Assembly (NCBI RefSeq): GCF_002982075.1
Contig: NZ_PUEJ01000011.1
Coordinates: forward strand, 1 to 64,000
Source: Labrys okinawensis
GTDB taxonomy: Bacteria > Pseudomonadota > Alphaproteobacteria > Rhizobiales > Labraceae
DNA: 64,000 nt
Direction: 5' to 3'
Of this stretch, positions 1 to 8,297 are shown piece by piece (positions within the stretch are counted from its first letter, which is position 1; the number at the start of each line of letters is the position of its first letter). The notes below the pieces were generated by a model. The model was given only the letters and a program-made list of their open reading frames with translations. It was not told the origin of the DNA and did no database searches. The translations under genes were made by a program, and so were the position numbers.

Positions 1-49
1 TGCAAAGCAAACTTCTCAATAAACCATGACAAACAACTCTAATACCTGC

Positions 50-126
<77 letters not shown>

Positions 127-137
127 ACGTTCAATAC

Positions 138-178
138 AAAAACCCCGCTCGAGTTCATGACTCAGCGGGGTTTTTGTT
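138..178 (+). terminator. Rho-independent terminator of the initiator tRNA
   Basis: A perfect 12-bp inverted repeat (arms 138-149 and 164-175, ending CCCCGCT and AGCGGGG) closes a 14-nt loop. Its A-run pairs with a T-run, so it could work in both directions. It lies 12 nt after the tRNA CCA end. Confidence 0.93.
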
Positions 179-346
179 TGGGCAACACATCGCCCCAGCA
201 GACGAAACAGGAGGCCCTGCCTGGTGTCCGGGCTGTGAGCGAGGGCAAGCGTCCAGCGACAATCTTGGAGGGGGATGACGCTCCTGGACTTGAAATCAGG
301 CTCGCCCCTCCAGTATGGACTGCTCTGGAGCTGAATTGGGGGTGCC

Positions 347-412
347 ATGAGTCTTGGCCTGATCGCCCTTCTCGACGATGTCGCCGCTCTGGCGCGCGGG
401 CTCCGGCCATAG
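347..412 (+). pseudogene. N-terminal remnant of a DUF808/YedI-type membrane protein gene
   Basis: An ATG at 347 opens a 21-codon reading frame that starts MSLGLIALLDDVAALA and stops at 410-412. This opening is very close to the conserved N-terminus of DUF808 (YedI-like) inner-membrane proteins, normally about 300 residues long. After residue 17 the similarity disappears, so only the first exon-like scrap of the gene remains. The rest of 180-547 shows no recognisable coding sequence. The match is short, so the family call is tentative, but the pattern is what a deletion next to a tRNA gene would leave. Confidence 0.45.
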
Positions 413-547
413 GCCTGGTATCAGCGCACGCAAAATAGAATCACCGAGCGGCGAAATGGTGGCCCTTGAACATGAAATGCACTCCATCGATGGGTGGCGC
501 CCTCATGCCGCGGCACTGTTTGCTGGAAAGTTTGCAACACAACCATC

Positions 548-1120
548 TCAATGGTTGGCCCGCACACGTGCCGCGCTTTTGTCGGCGAGGGCGGCGAGTC
601 GAGCACGCGCCTCCGGCCGGGTGTTCACCACACCCGTGACGACAGCCTCGGCGTAAGCGGCATCCAAAGCAGACATATTTGCATGTGGCTCACGGCTGAG
701 CAGATTGCGAAGTCAGACGGCGGCAGGTTCTGCGCTGCCTTGTGAGCGAGTTCCAGCGCCTTCTTGAAGCTTGACCCTTCCGACAATGTACTGCGCAAGC
801 GCTAGATCGACCACTTCCTGGCCTTGATACACCCGGCCCGTCGGCATCATGTCGAGCATGCGCGACTTGCCCACCAGATCGGCGACGGGGATAGTCGGGC
901 CGCGGCCGGTGAAGAGTCCACGTTGGCCCTCAGGCAGCGCAAAATAAGTCGTCTTATGCATGACCCAGATATGGGGGCGGGCTGGCCAACTCCAGTCCAC
1001 CGCCCACAACCGCGCAGGTAAGGGCCGCTATAATCGGCACGCCACCATATTCCACCTTGTTGAATGCCACGTGCCCGGAAGCTCAGGATAGCGACGCGAG
1101 AGTCGTTCGCAGCAACAGAA
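548..1120 (-). pseudogene. Broken enoyl-CoA hydratase (crotonase family) gene
   Basis: Three pieces of a crotonase-fold protein can be read on the minus strand in different frames. An N-terminal/central piece near 1079-962 reads FNKVEYGGVPIIAALTCAVV then GGGLELA, the oxyanion-hole region. The middle piece near 965-760 includes YFALPEGQRGLFTGRG and SRMLDMMPTGRVYQ. The C-terminal piece near 700-548 ends SAARVRANH and a TGA at 548-550. Stop codons and at least two frameshifts separate them, and the first third of the gene is missing, so no enzyme can be made. Crotonases of this type hydrate enoyl-CoA or aryl-propenoyl-CoA thioesters. It lies just after the aldolase gene, on the same strand, and may once have been in that operon. 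Confidence 0.8.
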
Positions 1121-1124
1121 CCGA

Positions 1125-1823
1125 TTATCCTGCCACTTTGCGCTTGTAAAAGCTCCAGAAAGTGTCGATCAGCATGGGATCGAAGATTTGGTCTTTCTTT
1201 GCCTTCAGCTCCGATGCAGGCGTTGTTTTGTAAGGCAACCGGGTGGCGAGCAGTTGCATCTGCGCGCGGCAAGCTCCTTCGAGAAAAATGCCCATCAACG
1301 CTGCCTCCGCAATCGAGCCGCCCACGAACAGGACGCCATGGTTGCGCATGAGCACTGTCGATTGTGAGCCGAGTGAGCGTGCCAGACTCTCACCAAGCGC
1401 CGGCGTGTCGATCAAGCCGGTTGTCTCCTCGAAACGTCCAACCGGCAGGCCAAGATTGGCCGCCTCATTCGTGACTGCCTGCAGTTCGACATCGAGTGCG
1501 GAGAAAGACGTCGCAAAGAACGGGTGGCTGTGCCCAACGCAGCGAACATCCGACCGTGCGCGTAAGACTTCGGTGTGGATCGGCCATTCCTTGTGGATAC
1601 GCCCCTCTCCTGCGAGCCTGTGTCCCTCGAAATCAATCAGCACGAAATCCTCCGGCCCCACGACCTCACCGAGCCCGATGCCGGAGCGTTTGATCCAGAC
1701 GCCGCGCCCGGAAGGGTCACGGAGCGACAGGTGGCCGAGTGTCATGTCGGCATGCCCTTCCATGTGCAGAATACGGCAAGCGGTCGCGACCTCCAGCAGG
1801 TCGTCATGGGGAATGTCGGTCAT
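1125..1823 (-). CDS. Class II aldolase/adducin-family protein
   Basis: The 232-residue protein has the full class II aldolase fold: metal ligands in GHSHPFF (His98, His100) and RNHGVLFVG (His162), and an acidic residue at KEWPIHTE (Glu79) where fuculose-phosphate aldolase has its catalytic Glu. Members cleave or form C-C bonds, or decarboxylate, on sugar-phosphate-like substrates with a divalent metal in the cytoplasm. I chose the start at 1823 because a GGAG lies 8 nt upstream; the open frame continues further but the extra 33 residues are low-complexity and overlap the upstream gene. It follows the DHA2 exporter by 49 bp, so the two are probably co-transcribed. The true substrate cannot be told from sequence. 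Confidence 0.88.
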   Translation of the reverse strand: MTDIPHDDLLEVATACRILHMEGHADMTLGHLSLRDPSGRGVWIKRSGIGLGEVVGPEDFVLIDFEGHRLAGEGRIHKEWPIHTEVLRARSDVRCVGHSHPFFATSFSALDVELQAVTNEAANLGLPVGRFEETTGLIDTPALGESLARSLGSQSTVLMRNHGVLFVGGSIAEAALMGIFLEGACRAQMQLLATRLPYKTTPASELKAKKDQIFDPMLIDTFWSFYKRKVAG

Positions 1824-1872
1824 TGGTGTTCTCCGGGGTTTGTAATAGTGAAGCTGAGGGCGAGGCTGCTGC

Positions 1873-3342
1873 CTATCTGGACGCATGATCCGTGATGCGG
1901 CGCCTGAAACCGACCAGGGCAAGGATCAGGGCGCACCCTGCCATCGCGGCCGCGACCCGGAACGTGCTCTCCATGCCTCGTGCAATTGCGGCTTGTGTGG
2001 CTGCGGCAGTGCCGCCGCTCGCTGGACCGGTCTGGCCGGCGGCGGCGCCGAAGATGGCTCCCATCAAGGATGCGCCGGTGATCAGGCCAAGGTTGCGGCC
2101 AAGGGCGAGGAGTGCCGACACCAGGCCGCGCTGCTCAGATCGGGCAGCGCTCATCACGGCCGTATTATTGGGCGTCTGGAAGAAGGCCAGGCCCAGGCTG
2201 ATGAGAATGATCGAGGTGACATACTCCTGAACCCCGTGCTCTATCGTGATCAACGACATGAGGGCTGAGCCGATGGTCATCAAGGTGAGCCCGCCTAGCA
2301 GTGTGAGCCTTGGCCCGATACGGTCGGACATCCAACCGGCTGGAATGCTCATCATGGCGGAAGTCAACGGGCCAACCGTCATGACGAGGCCGGTTGCACG
2401 GGTATCGAGGTCGACGCCCCGTGTCAGGAAGATCGGTCCCAGAACCAGCGTCGCCATCATGACTGCGTAGGCGAGGACGCTGATCATCATGCTTGTCGAG
2501 AGCAATCGGTCTCGGAACAGGCCCAGCGATAGCAGCGGCTGCCGGGCCTTGGTCTCGATTGCGAGAAAAAGGACCAGTCCGAGAACTGCACCGGCCAAGT
2601 ACTGAAGGACCAGGGAGTGATTGATGCCATGACTTCCCGACAGGGTCATGGCGACGCAATAGGCAAGAAGAGTAAGGCTCAGGACGATCGTACCCGACCA
2701 GTCGAAATTGCTCAGCGATCGCACGCTGTGCGACGTGTCGATGGTCCGAGGCAAGTAGCGGCTCAACAGAACATAAGCGAGCAACCCCAACGGCAAATTT
2801 ACCCAGAACATCGCCCTCCAACCGAAGGTGACGAGCGCGAGGGAACCGAGCGAAGGGCCAAGTGCAATGCCGAGCGCGACCATCATCGAGAGGACGCCCA
2901 TGGCCAGGCCGATGCGATCCTTTGGCATGATCTCGCCGACAAGGGCGAAGCTCAAAGCCATGATGATAGCGCCGCCCAGGCCCTGGAGCCCTCGGCCGGC
3001 GATCAGCACGATCAAGTTCGGCGCCAAGGCACAGATCACGGATGCCGCCAGGAAGCTGATGAGCCCAGCAAGGTAAAGCTTCTTCTTGCCGAGTTGATCG
3101 GCGAAGCGACCGACACCGACGATCAAGGCGGTGACGGTCAGAAGATAGGCGACGACTACCCATTGGACTTCAGCAAAGGTCGCGCCGAACTCCCGCATGA
3201 ATGTCGGCAGGCCGATGCCGACGACGTTCGTGCCCAACTGTGACAGCAGGATGCCCACAGACAACCCCGTCAACGCGTATCCGAAATGAGCGGGCCGATG
3301 ATGCAGCGCAGGATGACTGTGCTGATGAACTGTCTGAGCCAT
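1873..3342 (-). CDS. MFS transporter, DHA2 (EmrB/QacA-like) drug:proton antiporter
   Basis: The 489-residue protein has a hydrophobic pattern consistent with 14 membrane helices, as in the DHA2 family. The loop 2-3 motif GRFADQLGKKK (residues 78-88) is the MFS motif A, and the segment after GRGLQGLGGAIIMALS fits helix 4 of the family. The N-terminus is short, soluble and histidine-rich (HQHSHPALHHRPAH). Such proteins export toxic organic compounds using the proton gradient. It is divergent from the LysR gene at 3519, a common arrangement in which the regulator controls the exporter, and the aldolase gene follows it. The efflux substrate is unknown. Confidence 0.92.
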   Translation of the reverse strand: MAQTVHQHSHPALHHRPAHFGYALTGLSVGILLSQLGTNVVGIGLPTFMREFGATFAEVQWVVVAYLLTVTALIVGVGRFADQLGKKKLYLAGLISFLAASVICALAPNLIVLIAGRGLQGLGGAIIMALSFALVGEIMPKDRIGLAMGVLSMMVALGIALGPSLGSLALVTFGWRAMFWVNLPLGLLAYVLLSRYLPRTIDTSHSVRSLSNFDWSGTIVLSLTLLAYCVAMTLSGSHGINHSLVLQYLAGAVLGLVLFLAIETKARQPLLSLGLFRDRLLSTSMMISVLAYAVMMATLVLGPIFLTRGVDLDTRATGLVMTVGPLTSAMMSIPAGWMSDRIGPRLTLLGGLTLMTIGSALMSLITIEHGVQEYVTSIILISLGLAFFQTPNNTAVMSAARSEQRGLVSALLALGRNLGLITGASLMGAIFGAAAGQTGPASGGTAAATQAAIARGMESTFRVAAAMAGCALILALVGFRRRITDHASR

Positions 3343-3448
3343 TGCTATGCCGAAGTTGTCATCCTGCTACGCGGTCAGGTGGGGCCGGCCGCCACACATT
3401 CCGCATGGGGCCCGAAGGAAGTAGCAGCACGGCATTGATGTGAAAATT

Positions 3449-3499
3449 GCATGCTTGTAACTCTATTGATGCGTCAAACGCACTTCAGGAAGCATGCTT
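3449..3499. promoter_or_regulatory. Candidate LysR operator region between exporter and regulator
   Basis: The octamer GCATGCTT occurs twice, at 3449-3456 and 3492-3499, 43 bp apart. The right copy is part of a perfect 10-bp palindrome AAGCATGCTT (3490-3499). The sites lie in the 176-bp divergent spacer where a LysR-type protein would be expected to act on both genes. No footprint-like evidence exists; the call rests on position and symmetry. Confidence 0.35.
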
Positions 3500-3518
3500 A
3501 TCCCGGAAAGCGCAGCCG

Positions 3519-4403
3519 ATGATTTTGCCCGATCTGAACCTGCTGATCGCGCTCGATGTCCTACTGACAGAAGGGAGTGTCGCCGCCGCAGCGAAGAAGA
3601 TGAATCTGTCTCCCCCCGCCATGAGCCGGACACTCGGCCGTATTCGGGATCTGCTCGGCGATCCGGTGCTTGTTCGCTCGGGACGTGGTCTCACACCAAC
3701 AGTGCGGGTCGAGGCTCTGCGTGAGCGTTTGCGCGCGGTCGCGGAAGATGCGCAGGCCATCATCCGCACCGAAAGGCGGCTCGATCTGGCGCGATTGGAG
3801 AGAACGTTCACCATTCATGCCAATGATGGCTTTGTGGAAACCTTTGGCGCAGCCCTGATCGCAAGGGTCATGGAGGTGGCGCCGGGGGTGCGGCTACGCT
3901 TCGCCCAGAAGCCGGAAGGCGATGATATGGCATTGCGCGCGGGGCGCGCAGACCTGGAAACCGGCGCGACAAGCCGACCTTTGCCCGAGTTACGGGTTCA
4001 AGCTCTCTTCAAGGATCGTTTCGTGGGTGCTGTTCGCGTAGGGCACCCCTTGCTCGAAGGCAGGATGACGCCGAAACGCTTTGCGGCTTTCGGGCATATT
4101 TCCGCGTCAAGACGTGGCCTCGACCATGGACCGATCGACGATGAACTGGCAGCCAAGGGGCTTCGGCGCCGGGTCGCCGCAGTCGTTCCGGGCTTTTCTG
4201 CAGCACTGGCGCTTGCTCGGGATTCGGATCTCGTCGCGAGCGTACCGGAAAAGGAGACGAGCCGTGACCGCTACGGTTTGGCGATGTTCCCATTGCCTGT
4301 TAGCACGGCGACCATCACCGTCTCTCAATTCTGGCACCCGCGCCTCGACGCTGATCCGGCTCATCGATGGCTGCGATCATGCGTGAAGGATATCTGCAGA
4401 TGA
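3519..4403 (+). CDS. LysR-family transcriptional regulator
   Basis: A 294-residue LysR-type protein. The winged helix-turn-helix spans roughly residues 15-60, with SVAAAAKKMNLSPPAMSRTL as the recognition helix region; the rest is a periplasmic-binding-protein-like effector domain with the conserved stretch GRADLE, RDRFVGAVRVGHPLL and the C-terminal FWHPRLDADPAHRWLR seen in one common LysR subgroup of proteobacteria. I chose the ATG at 3519, with GGAAAG 9 nt upstream, over an earlier ATG at 3447 that would add 24 atypical residues. It is divergent from the exporter-aldolase pair and probably regulates it. The ligand is unknown. Confidence 0.9.
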   Translation: MILPDLNLLIALDVLLTEGSVAAAAKKMNLSPPAMSRTLGRIRDLLGDPVLVRSGRGLTPTVRVEALRERLRAVAEDAQAIIRTERRLDLARLERTFTIHANDGFVETFGAALIARVMEVAPGVRLRFAQKPEGDDMALRAGRADLETGATSRPLPELRVQALFKDRFVGAVRVGHPLLEGRMTPKRFAAFGHISASRRGLDHGPIDDELAAKGLRRRVAAVVPGFSAALALARDSDLVASVPEKETSRDRYGLAMFPLPVSTATITVSQFWHPRLDADPAHRWLRSCVKDICR

Positions 4404-4510
4404 GGTGTCACCCACCGAACCGCACCAGCGACCTCTCGGAAGGGTTCTGTCGCGAATGTAATGACAATCTCTGTCCTGCAATGAAGCCCTCCGATTTCGG
4501 GGGGAGTTCG

Positions 4511-4665
4511 TGTCTCAACAACCGGATCGAACAGGATCACCGACGCATCAAGCGCCGCGCTGGACCCATGCCCGGCTTCATGTCGATGGCATGTGCCGAG
4601 GTCATCTTCACCGCATCGAATTGGTCCATGTGATGCGCAAACACCAATCCCGCCGCAGTTTCAGC
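4511..4665 (+). mobile_element. IS6-family transposase C-terminal remnant
   Basis: The plus strand reads CLNNRIEQDHRRIKRR from 4511, the highly conserved segment near the last catalytic Glu of IS6/IS26-family DDE transposases, followed by a degraded PMPGFMSMACAEVI. A frameshift near 4605 then gives GIELVHVMRKHQ, the usual next segment, in another frame. The DDE motif upstream and both ends of the element are gone. It is a dead relic of an insertion in the 287-bp gap 4404-4690; nothing else was recognised in that gap. Confidence 0.8.
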
Positions 4666-4690
4666 GGAGAGCGTCAGGACCTAAACCTTC

Positions 4691-5476
4691 TTATGTAGGT
4701 GTCTTGGACTTACGTAGCGCTTCGGTGATCTCGTCACGGGCAACGTCGATCAGCCGCATCATCGCCTGCCGGGCCGTCTCGGGTTCGCGCAACCGGATGG
4801 CATCGAACACGGCCCGGTGCTTCGTGATGGCATTTTCGTGGGACTGGCTCGCCCGGTTCGTCAGGCGGAAGCTCGCCAGCAGGGCGGCGCGAATGGCAGT
4901 AGCGAACTGGCGGTAGACCCAGTTGCCGCTGGCGTTGATGATGGCGGTGTGGAAATCGAGATCGGCCCGGCTCCAGGCTTCGTTGTCGCGGGAATTGGCC
5001 TCGACCATCTCCTCCAGGGCGTTGGAAATATGCAGCAGTTCCCGGGCGCCCGCATGAGCGGCGGCGAGCGCTGCGGCCGCCGGCTCCAGCAATTGCCGCG
5101 CCTCGATCAGGGAGACGTAGAACCGCTCGTCCGTGCCGAATTTCAGCACGGCATCCAGCACGAGCGGATCGAGATAGTTCCAGTTCTCGCGCGGCAGCAC
5201 CGTGGTGCCGGCCCGGGTCCGCGAACGGATCATGCCCAGGGCGGACAGATACTGCATGGTCTCGCGTAAGCTCGTGCGGCTCACGCCCAGCTGCTGTGTC
5301 AATTCGGCTTCGTTGGGCAGGGTCGCGTTCTCGGGAAACTCGCCTGAAACGATCTTCTCGACAAATTGCCGCAGCAGGGCTTCCCGGACGCTGCGCTTGC
5401 CGTGGGCGGCGATCGGGTTGCCATTCTCGGTCAGTGCCGAGCCGATCCTGATGTCAGTCACTTCCAGTTCCCCCAC
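4691..5476 (-). CDS. FadR-subfamily GntR regulator (FCD domain)
   Basis: A 261-residue GntR regulator. The N-terminal winged helix-turn-helix (about residues 30-95) includes NEAELTQQLGVSRTSLRETM and the wing GMIRSRTRAGTTV. The C-terminal all-helical FCD domain has the metal-ligand pattern of the family: an Asp-x-x-x-His type stretch in RADLDFHTAI and a later His in ITKHRAVFDAI. Such proteins are usually repressors released by a sugar acid or related catabolite. It is divergent from the sugar ABC operon that starts at 5731 and includes dgoD; DgoR of enteric bacteria is of the same subfamily, which supports a role in sensing a sugar acid of that pathway. Confidence 0.92.
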   Translation of the reverse strand: MGELEVTDIRIGSALTENGNPIAAHGKRSVREALLRQFVEKIVSGEFPENATLPNEAELTQQLGVSRTSLRETMQYLSALGMIRSRTRAGTTVLPRENWNYLDPLVLDAVLKFGTDERFYVSLIEARQLLEPAAAALAAAHAGARELLHISNALEEMVEANSRDNEAWSRADLDFHTAIINASGNWVYRQFATAIRAALLASFRLTNRASQSHENAITKHRAVFDAIRLREPETARQAMMRLIDVARDEITEALRKSKTPT

Positions 5477-5621
5477 GCCGCGACTTCGGCACCGGCAAGG
5501 CTATGCGAGGCGAGCTGGAAACCAAAATCACGCCAGACGCAACGCGGTTCGCCTCATCAAGGCCATCCAGCCACACATTTCTACGCGTCCGGATGCGAGT
5601 CGAAAATAAATAGTATTTATC

Positions 5622-5641
5622 TTGACAATAATATGATTATT
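5622..5641. promoter_or_regulatory. AT-rich promoter and GntR-operator-like dyad before the sugar operon
   Basis: In the 254-bp divergent spacer an AT-rich block (about 5600-5650) contrasts with the GC-rich surroundings. It holds TTGACA at 5622-5627, a good -35 box for the plus-strand operon, overlapped by the inverted repeat AATAAT - ATG - ATTATT (5627-5641). A repressor bound here would block the promoter. The matching -10 box is not clear. Confidence 0.4.
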
Positions 5642-5730
5642 TTTATGGTGCCGCAACCAGGCGCGCCATAACTCGCAGGCTCGATCCAGCGCGCAGGGCT
5701 GGTCAACGATCAAAAGACGGGGAGGAACCG

Positions 5731-6711
5731 ATGAAGCTCTCGAAATTCGCCGCGATGACGACCATTGCCGCCTCCATCTGCGCTGCGGCGGGAAGCGCGA
5801 TGGCTGAGGGCAAGGATCTGAAGGTCGGCGCCATCTACATGGATGCACAGGGTTTTTACGCCGGCGTGCGCAAGGGTATTCAGACTGGTGGCGCCGACGC
5901 CGGGCGCAAGCTCGACATCATCGAGACCAATGCCCAGGGGGACGTGACCAAGGAAGCCTCCTTCATCGACTCGCTGATTTCGGCTGGCGTCCAGGCCATC
6001 ATCGTCTCCCCGGTGTCGGCCGATGGTTCCTATCGCGCGATCCGCCGGGCGCATGACGCCGGCGTTCCCGTGGTCTGCTACAACACCTGTCTGAACGAGG
6101 CCGACATGAAGGAGTATGTTTCGGCCTATGCCGTTGGCGACCCCTATGATTTCGGTCACAAGCTGGGCGAGGTCGCGGGCGACTATTTCGTGGCGCAGAA
6201 GAAGGATGCCCCCAAGATAGCTGTGCTCAACTGCGAATTCGTCGAGGTCTGCGTCACCCGCCGCAAAGGCTTTGAGGAAGCCCTCAAGGCCAAGGTGCCC
6301 GGTGCCCAGATCGTCGCCAACCAGGAAGGCGCGATCCTCGACAAGGCCGTCTCGGTCGCGAGCACCATGCTGTCCTCCCATCCGGACCTCGACGCCTTCT
6401 TCGGCGAGGCAGGTGGGGCTACGCTCGGGGCCGCGCGCGCGGTCAAGAGCCAGGGGCGTGTCGGCAAGACCGTGGTCTTCGGGGGCGACATGACCACCGA
6501 GATCGCCCAGGAATTGGCCGACAACTCCGTCATCAAGGGTGTCGTCGACATTTCCGGCCAAGGGCTGGGCAAACTTGCCTTGGCCCAGGCGATCAAGTCG
6601 ATCGACGGCCAGCCGCCGGCAGGCATCAAGGTCGCCTACGATATCGATGTCTACAAGAGCGCAGCGGACGGGCAGGCCTGGCTCAAGGCGCATGCCGACG
6701 GCATCCCCTGA
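5731..6711 (+). CDS. Sugar ABC transporter substrate-binding protein (RbsB-like, CUT2)
   Basis: The 326-residue protein starts with a typical Sec signal peptide (positive start, hydrophobic core, likely cut after residues ...GSAMA, about position 25). The mature part is a two-lobe periplasmic binding protein of the ribose/galactose type, with the opening KVGAIYMDAQGFYAGVRKG and the hinge segments ISAGVQAIIVSPVSAD and GDMTTEIAQELADN. It captures a sugar in the periplasm for the ATPase and permease encoded right after it. GGGGAGGA lies 6 nt before the ATG. A pair of cysteines in VLNCEFVEVCVTRR and one in CYNTCLN may form disulfides. The sugar is likely related to galactose, judged only from dgoD downstream. 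Confidence 0.9.
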   Translation: MKLSKFAAMTTIAASICAAAGSAMAEGKDLKVGAIYMDAQGFYAGVRKGIQTGGADAGRKLDIIETNAQGDVTKEASFIDSLISAGVQAIIVSPVSADGSYRAIRRAHDAGVPVVCYNTCLNEADMKEYVSAYAVGDPYDFGHKLGEVAGDYFVAQKKDAPKIAVLNCEFVEVCVTRRKGFEEALKAKVPGAQIVANQEGAILDKAVSVASTMLSSHPDLDAFFGEAGGATLGAARAVKSQGRVGKTVVFGGDMTTEIAQELADNSVIKGVVDISGQGLGKLALAQAIKSIDGQPPAGIKVAYDIDVYKSAADGQAWLKAHADGIP

Positions 6712-6755
6712 GGGTTGCCGGAGGTTCCCCATTGCGGCCAGGCAAGGATATCGAC

Positions 6756-8285
6756 ATGACGCCAGCCATTTCCCCAGGCCGGGCGGCGGAGACCGAACGG
6801 GTCGCCTCCATCAGCAATTGCACCAAGCGCTATCCCGGCGTGCTGGCGCTCGACGACGTCACCTTCGAGGTGGCTGCCGGTGAGGTGAGGGCTCTGCTGG
6901 GCAAGAATGGTGCGGGCAAGTCGACCCTGATCCGCCTGCTCACCGGTGCCGAACTGCCTGATAGCGGTACGGTGGAGATCGCCGGCCAGGCCCTCGGCCA
7001 GACCGGCTCTGCCCGCGCACAGGCCGCCTTCGCCAGCGGCGTGCGCGTGGTCTATCAGGAGCTCAGCCTGGTGCCCGGCATGTCGCTGGCCGAGAATTTG
7101 TTCCTCGGCCACTGGCCGCGCCAAGGCGGCGTCATCCAATCGGCGCGGATGGAGGCCGAGGCTGCCGAGGCCATGGCGAGGCTGGGGCTGGACCTGTCGC
7201 CCAGGCGACTCGTCGCCAGCCTTTCGCCGGCCGAAAGGCAATTGCTGGAAATCGCACGCGTGCTGATCGGCAAGCCCCGGCTGGTGATCCTGGACGAACC
7301 GACCAGCTCGCTTGCGGCCGCCGAGGCTGAGCGGGTGATGGCAGCGGTGACACGCATCGCGGCGGAAGGCATCGCCGTGATCTATGTCAGCCACCGCATG
7401 AACGAAATCCGCCGGGTCGCGCACAGCGCCACCGTGATGCGCGATGGACGGGTGATCGATACCGTCGACGTGAAGGGGGCGGACACGCGCCTGATCGTCC
7501 GCCTCATGCTCGGCTCGGAAAGCGGGCCGGCCGCACAGCTGGAGAACCGGGTCGCCGACACCACCCTGCTCGAGGTGAGGGATCTCGCTTTGGCGCCGAA
7601 ACTGTCATCCGTGTCCTTTCGCCTGCGGCAGGGCGAGGTCCTCGGCATTGCCGGGCTCCTGGGATCGGGGCGTACTGAATTGCTGCAGGCCATCATGGGC
7701 GTGCGCGCGGCCGACCGTGGCGAGATCCATGTGGATGGCAAGCCGGTGACGGGCGCATGCTATCGTCACATGGTCGAGCGCGGTTTCGGCTACACCCCCG
7801 AGAGCCGCAAGGAAGAAGGCATCGTTCCTCTGCTCGGTGTCGATGAAAATACGCTGGTGACGGATCTTGCCGCTGTCAGCCGCCGCGGCGTGCTCTCCGC
7901 CAGCCTGATGGCCGCCGCTACGCGCCGGATCGTCGAGCATCTCCACGTCAAGACCTCCCGCACCGACACGCCGATCGGCACTCTGTCGGGCGGAAACCAG
8001 CAGAAGGTGGTGATCGGCCGCTGGGTCCATGCGCGGAGCCGGGTGCTGCTGCTCGACGAACCCACCCGCGGTGTCGACGTGGAAGCCAAGTCCCAGATCT
8101 ACGCCATCATAAGGCAGCTCGCCGCCGAGGGGCGCGGCATCGTCTTCGTCTCCAGCGAGATCGAGGAATTGCCGCTGGTCTGCGATCGCGTACTCGTGCT
8201 GCGCGAGGGCCGGTTCGCCGGAGAATTCACTGCGCCCGACATTGATCAGGATGCCGTCATGGCCGCCTGCATCGCCGGACACTGA
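6756..8285 (+). CDS. Sugar ABC transporter ATP-binding protein, duplicated NBD (RbsA/MglA-like)
   Basis: The 509-residue protein holds two ABC domains. The first has a normal Walker A (GKNGAGKST, about residues 49-57), a divergent signature LSPAERQ and Walker B LVILDEPTSSL. The second has the degenerate Walker A GLLGSGRTELLQ and a good signature LSGGNQQKVVIGRW with LLLDEPTRGVD, the usual asymmetry of CUT2 ATPases. I start it at the ATG at 6756, with an AGGAT 9 nt upstream, rather than at a TTG 24 nt earlier. It energises uptake by the permease at 8298. Confidence 0.92.
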   Translation: MTPAISPGRAAETERVASISNCTKRYPGVLALDDVTFEVAAGEVRALLGKNGAGKSTLIRLLTGAELPDSGTVEIAGQALGQTGSARAQAAFASGVRVVYQELSLVPGMSLAENLFLGHWPRQGGVIQSARMEAEAAEAMARLGLDLSPRRLVASLSPAERQLLEIARVLIGKPRLVILDEPTSSLAAAEAERVMAAVTRIAAEGIAVIYVSHRMNEIRRVAHSATVMRDGRVIDTVDVKGADTRLIVRLMLGSESGPAAQLENRVADTTLLEVRDLALAPKLSSVSFRLRQGEVLGIAGLLGSGRTELLQAIMGVRAADRGEIHVDGKPVTGACYRHMVERGFGYTPESRKEEGIVPLLGVDENTLVTDLAAVSRRGVLSASLMAAATRRIVEHLHVKTSRTDTPIGTLSGGNQQKVVIGRWVHARSRVLLLDEPTRGVDVEAKSQIYAIIRQLAAEGRGIVFVSSEIEELPLVCDRVLVLREGRFAGEFTAPDIDQDAVMAACIAGH

Positions 8286-8297
8286 CGAGGATACCCG

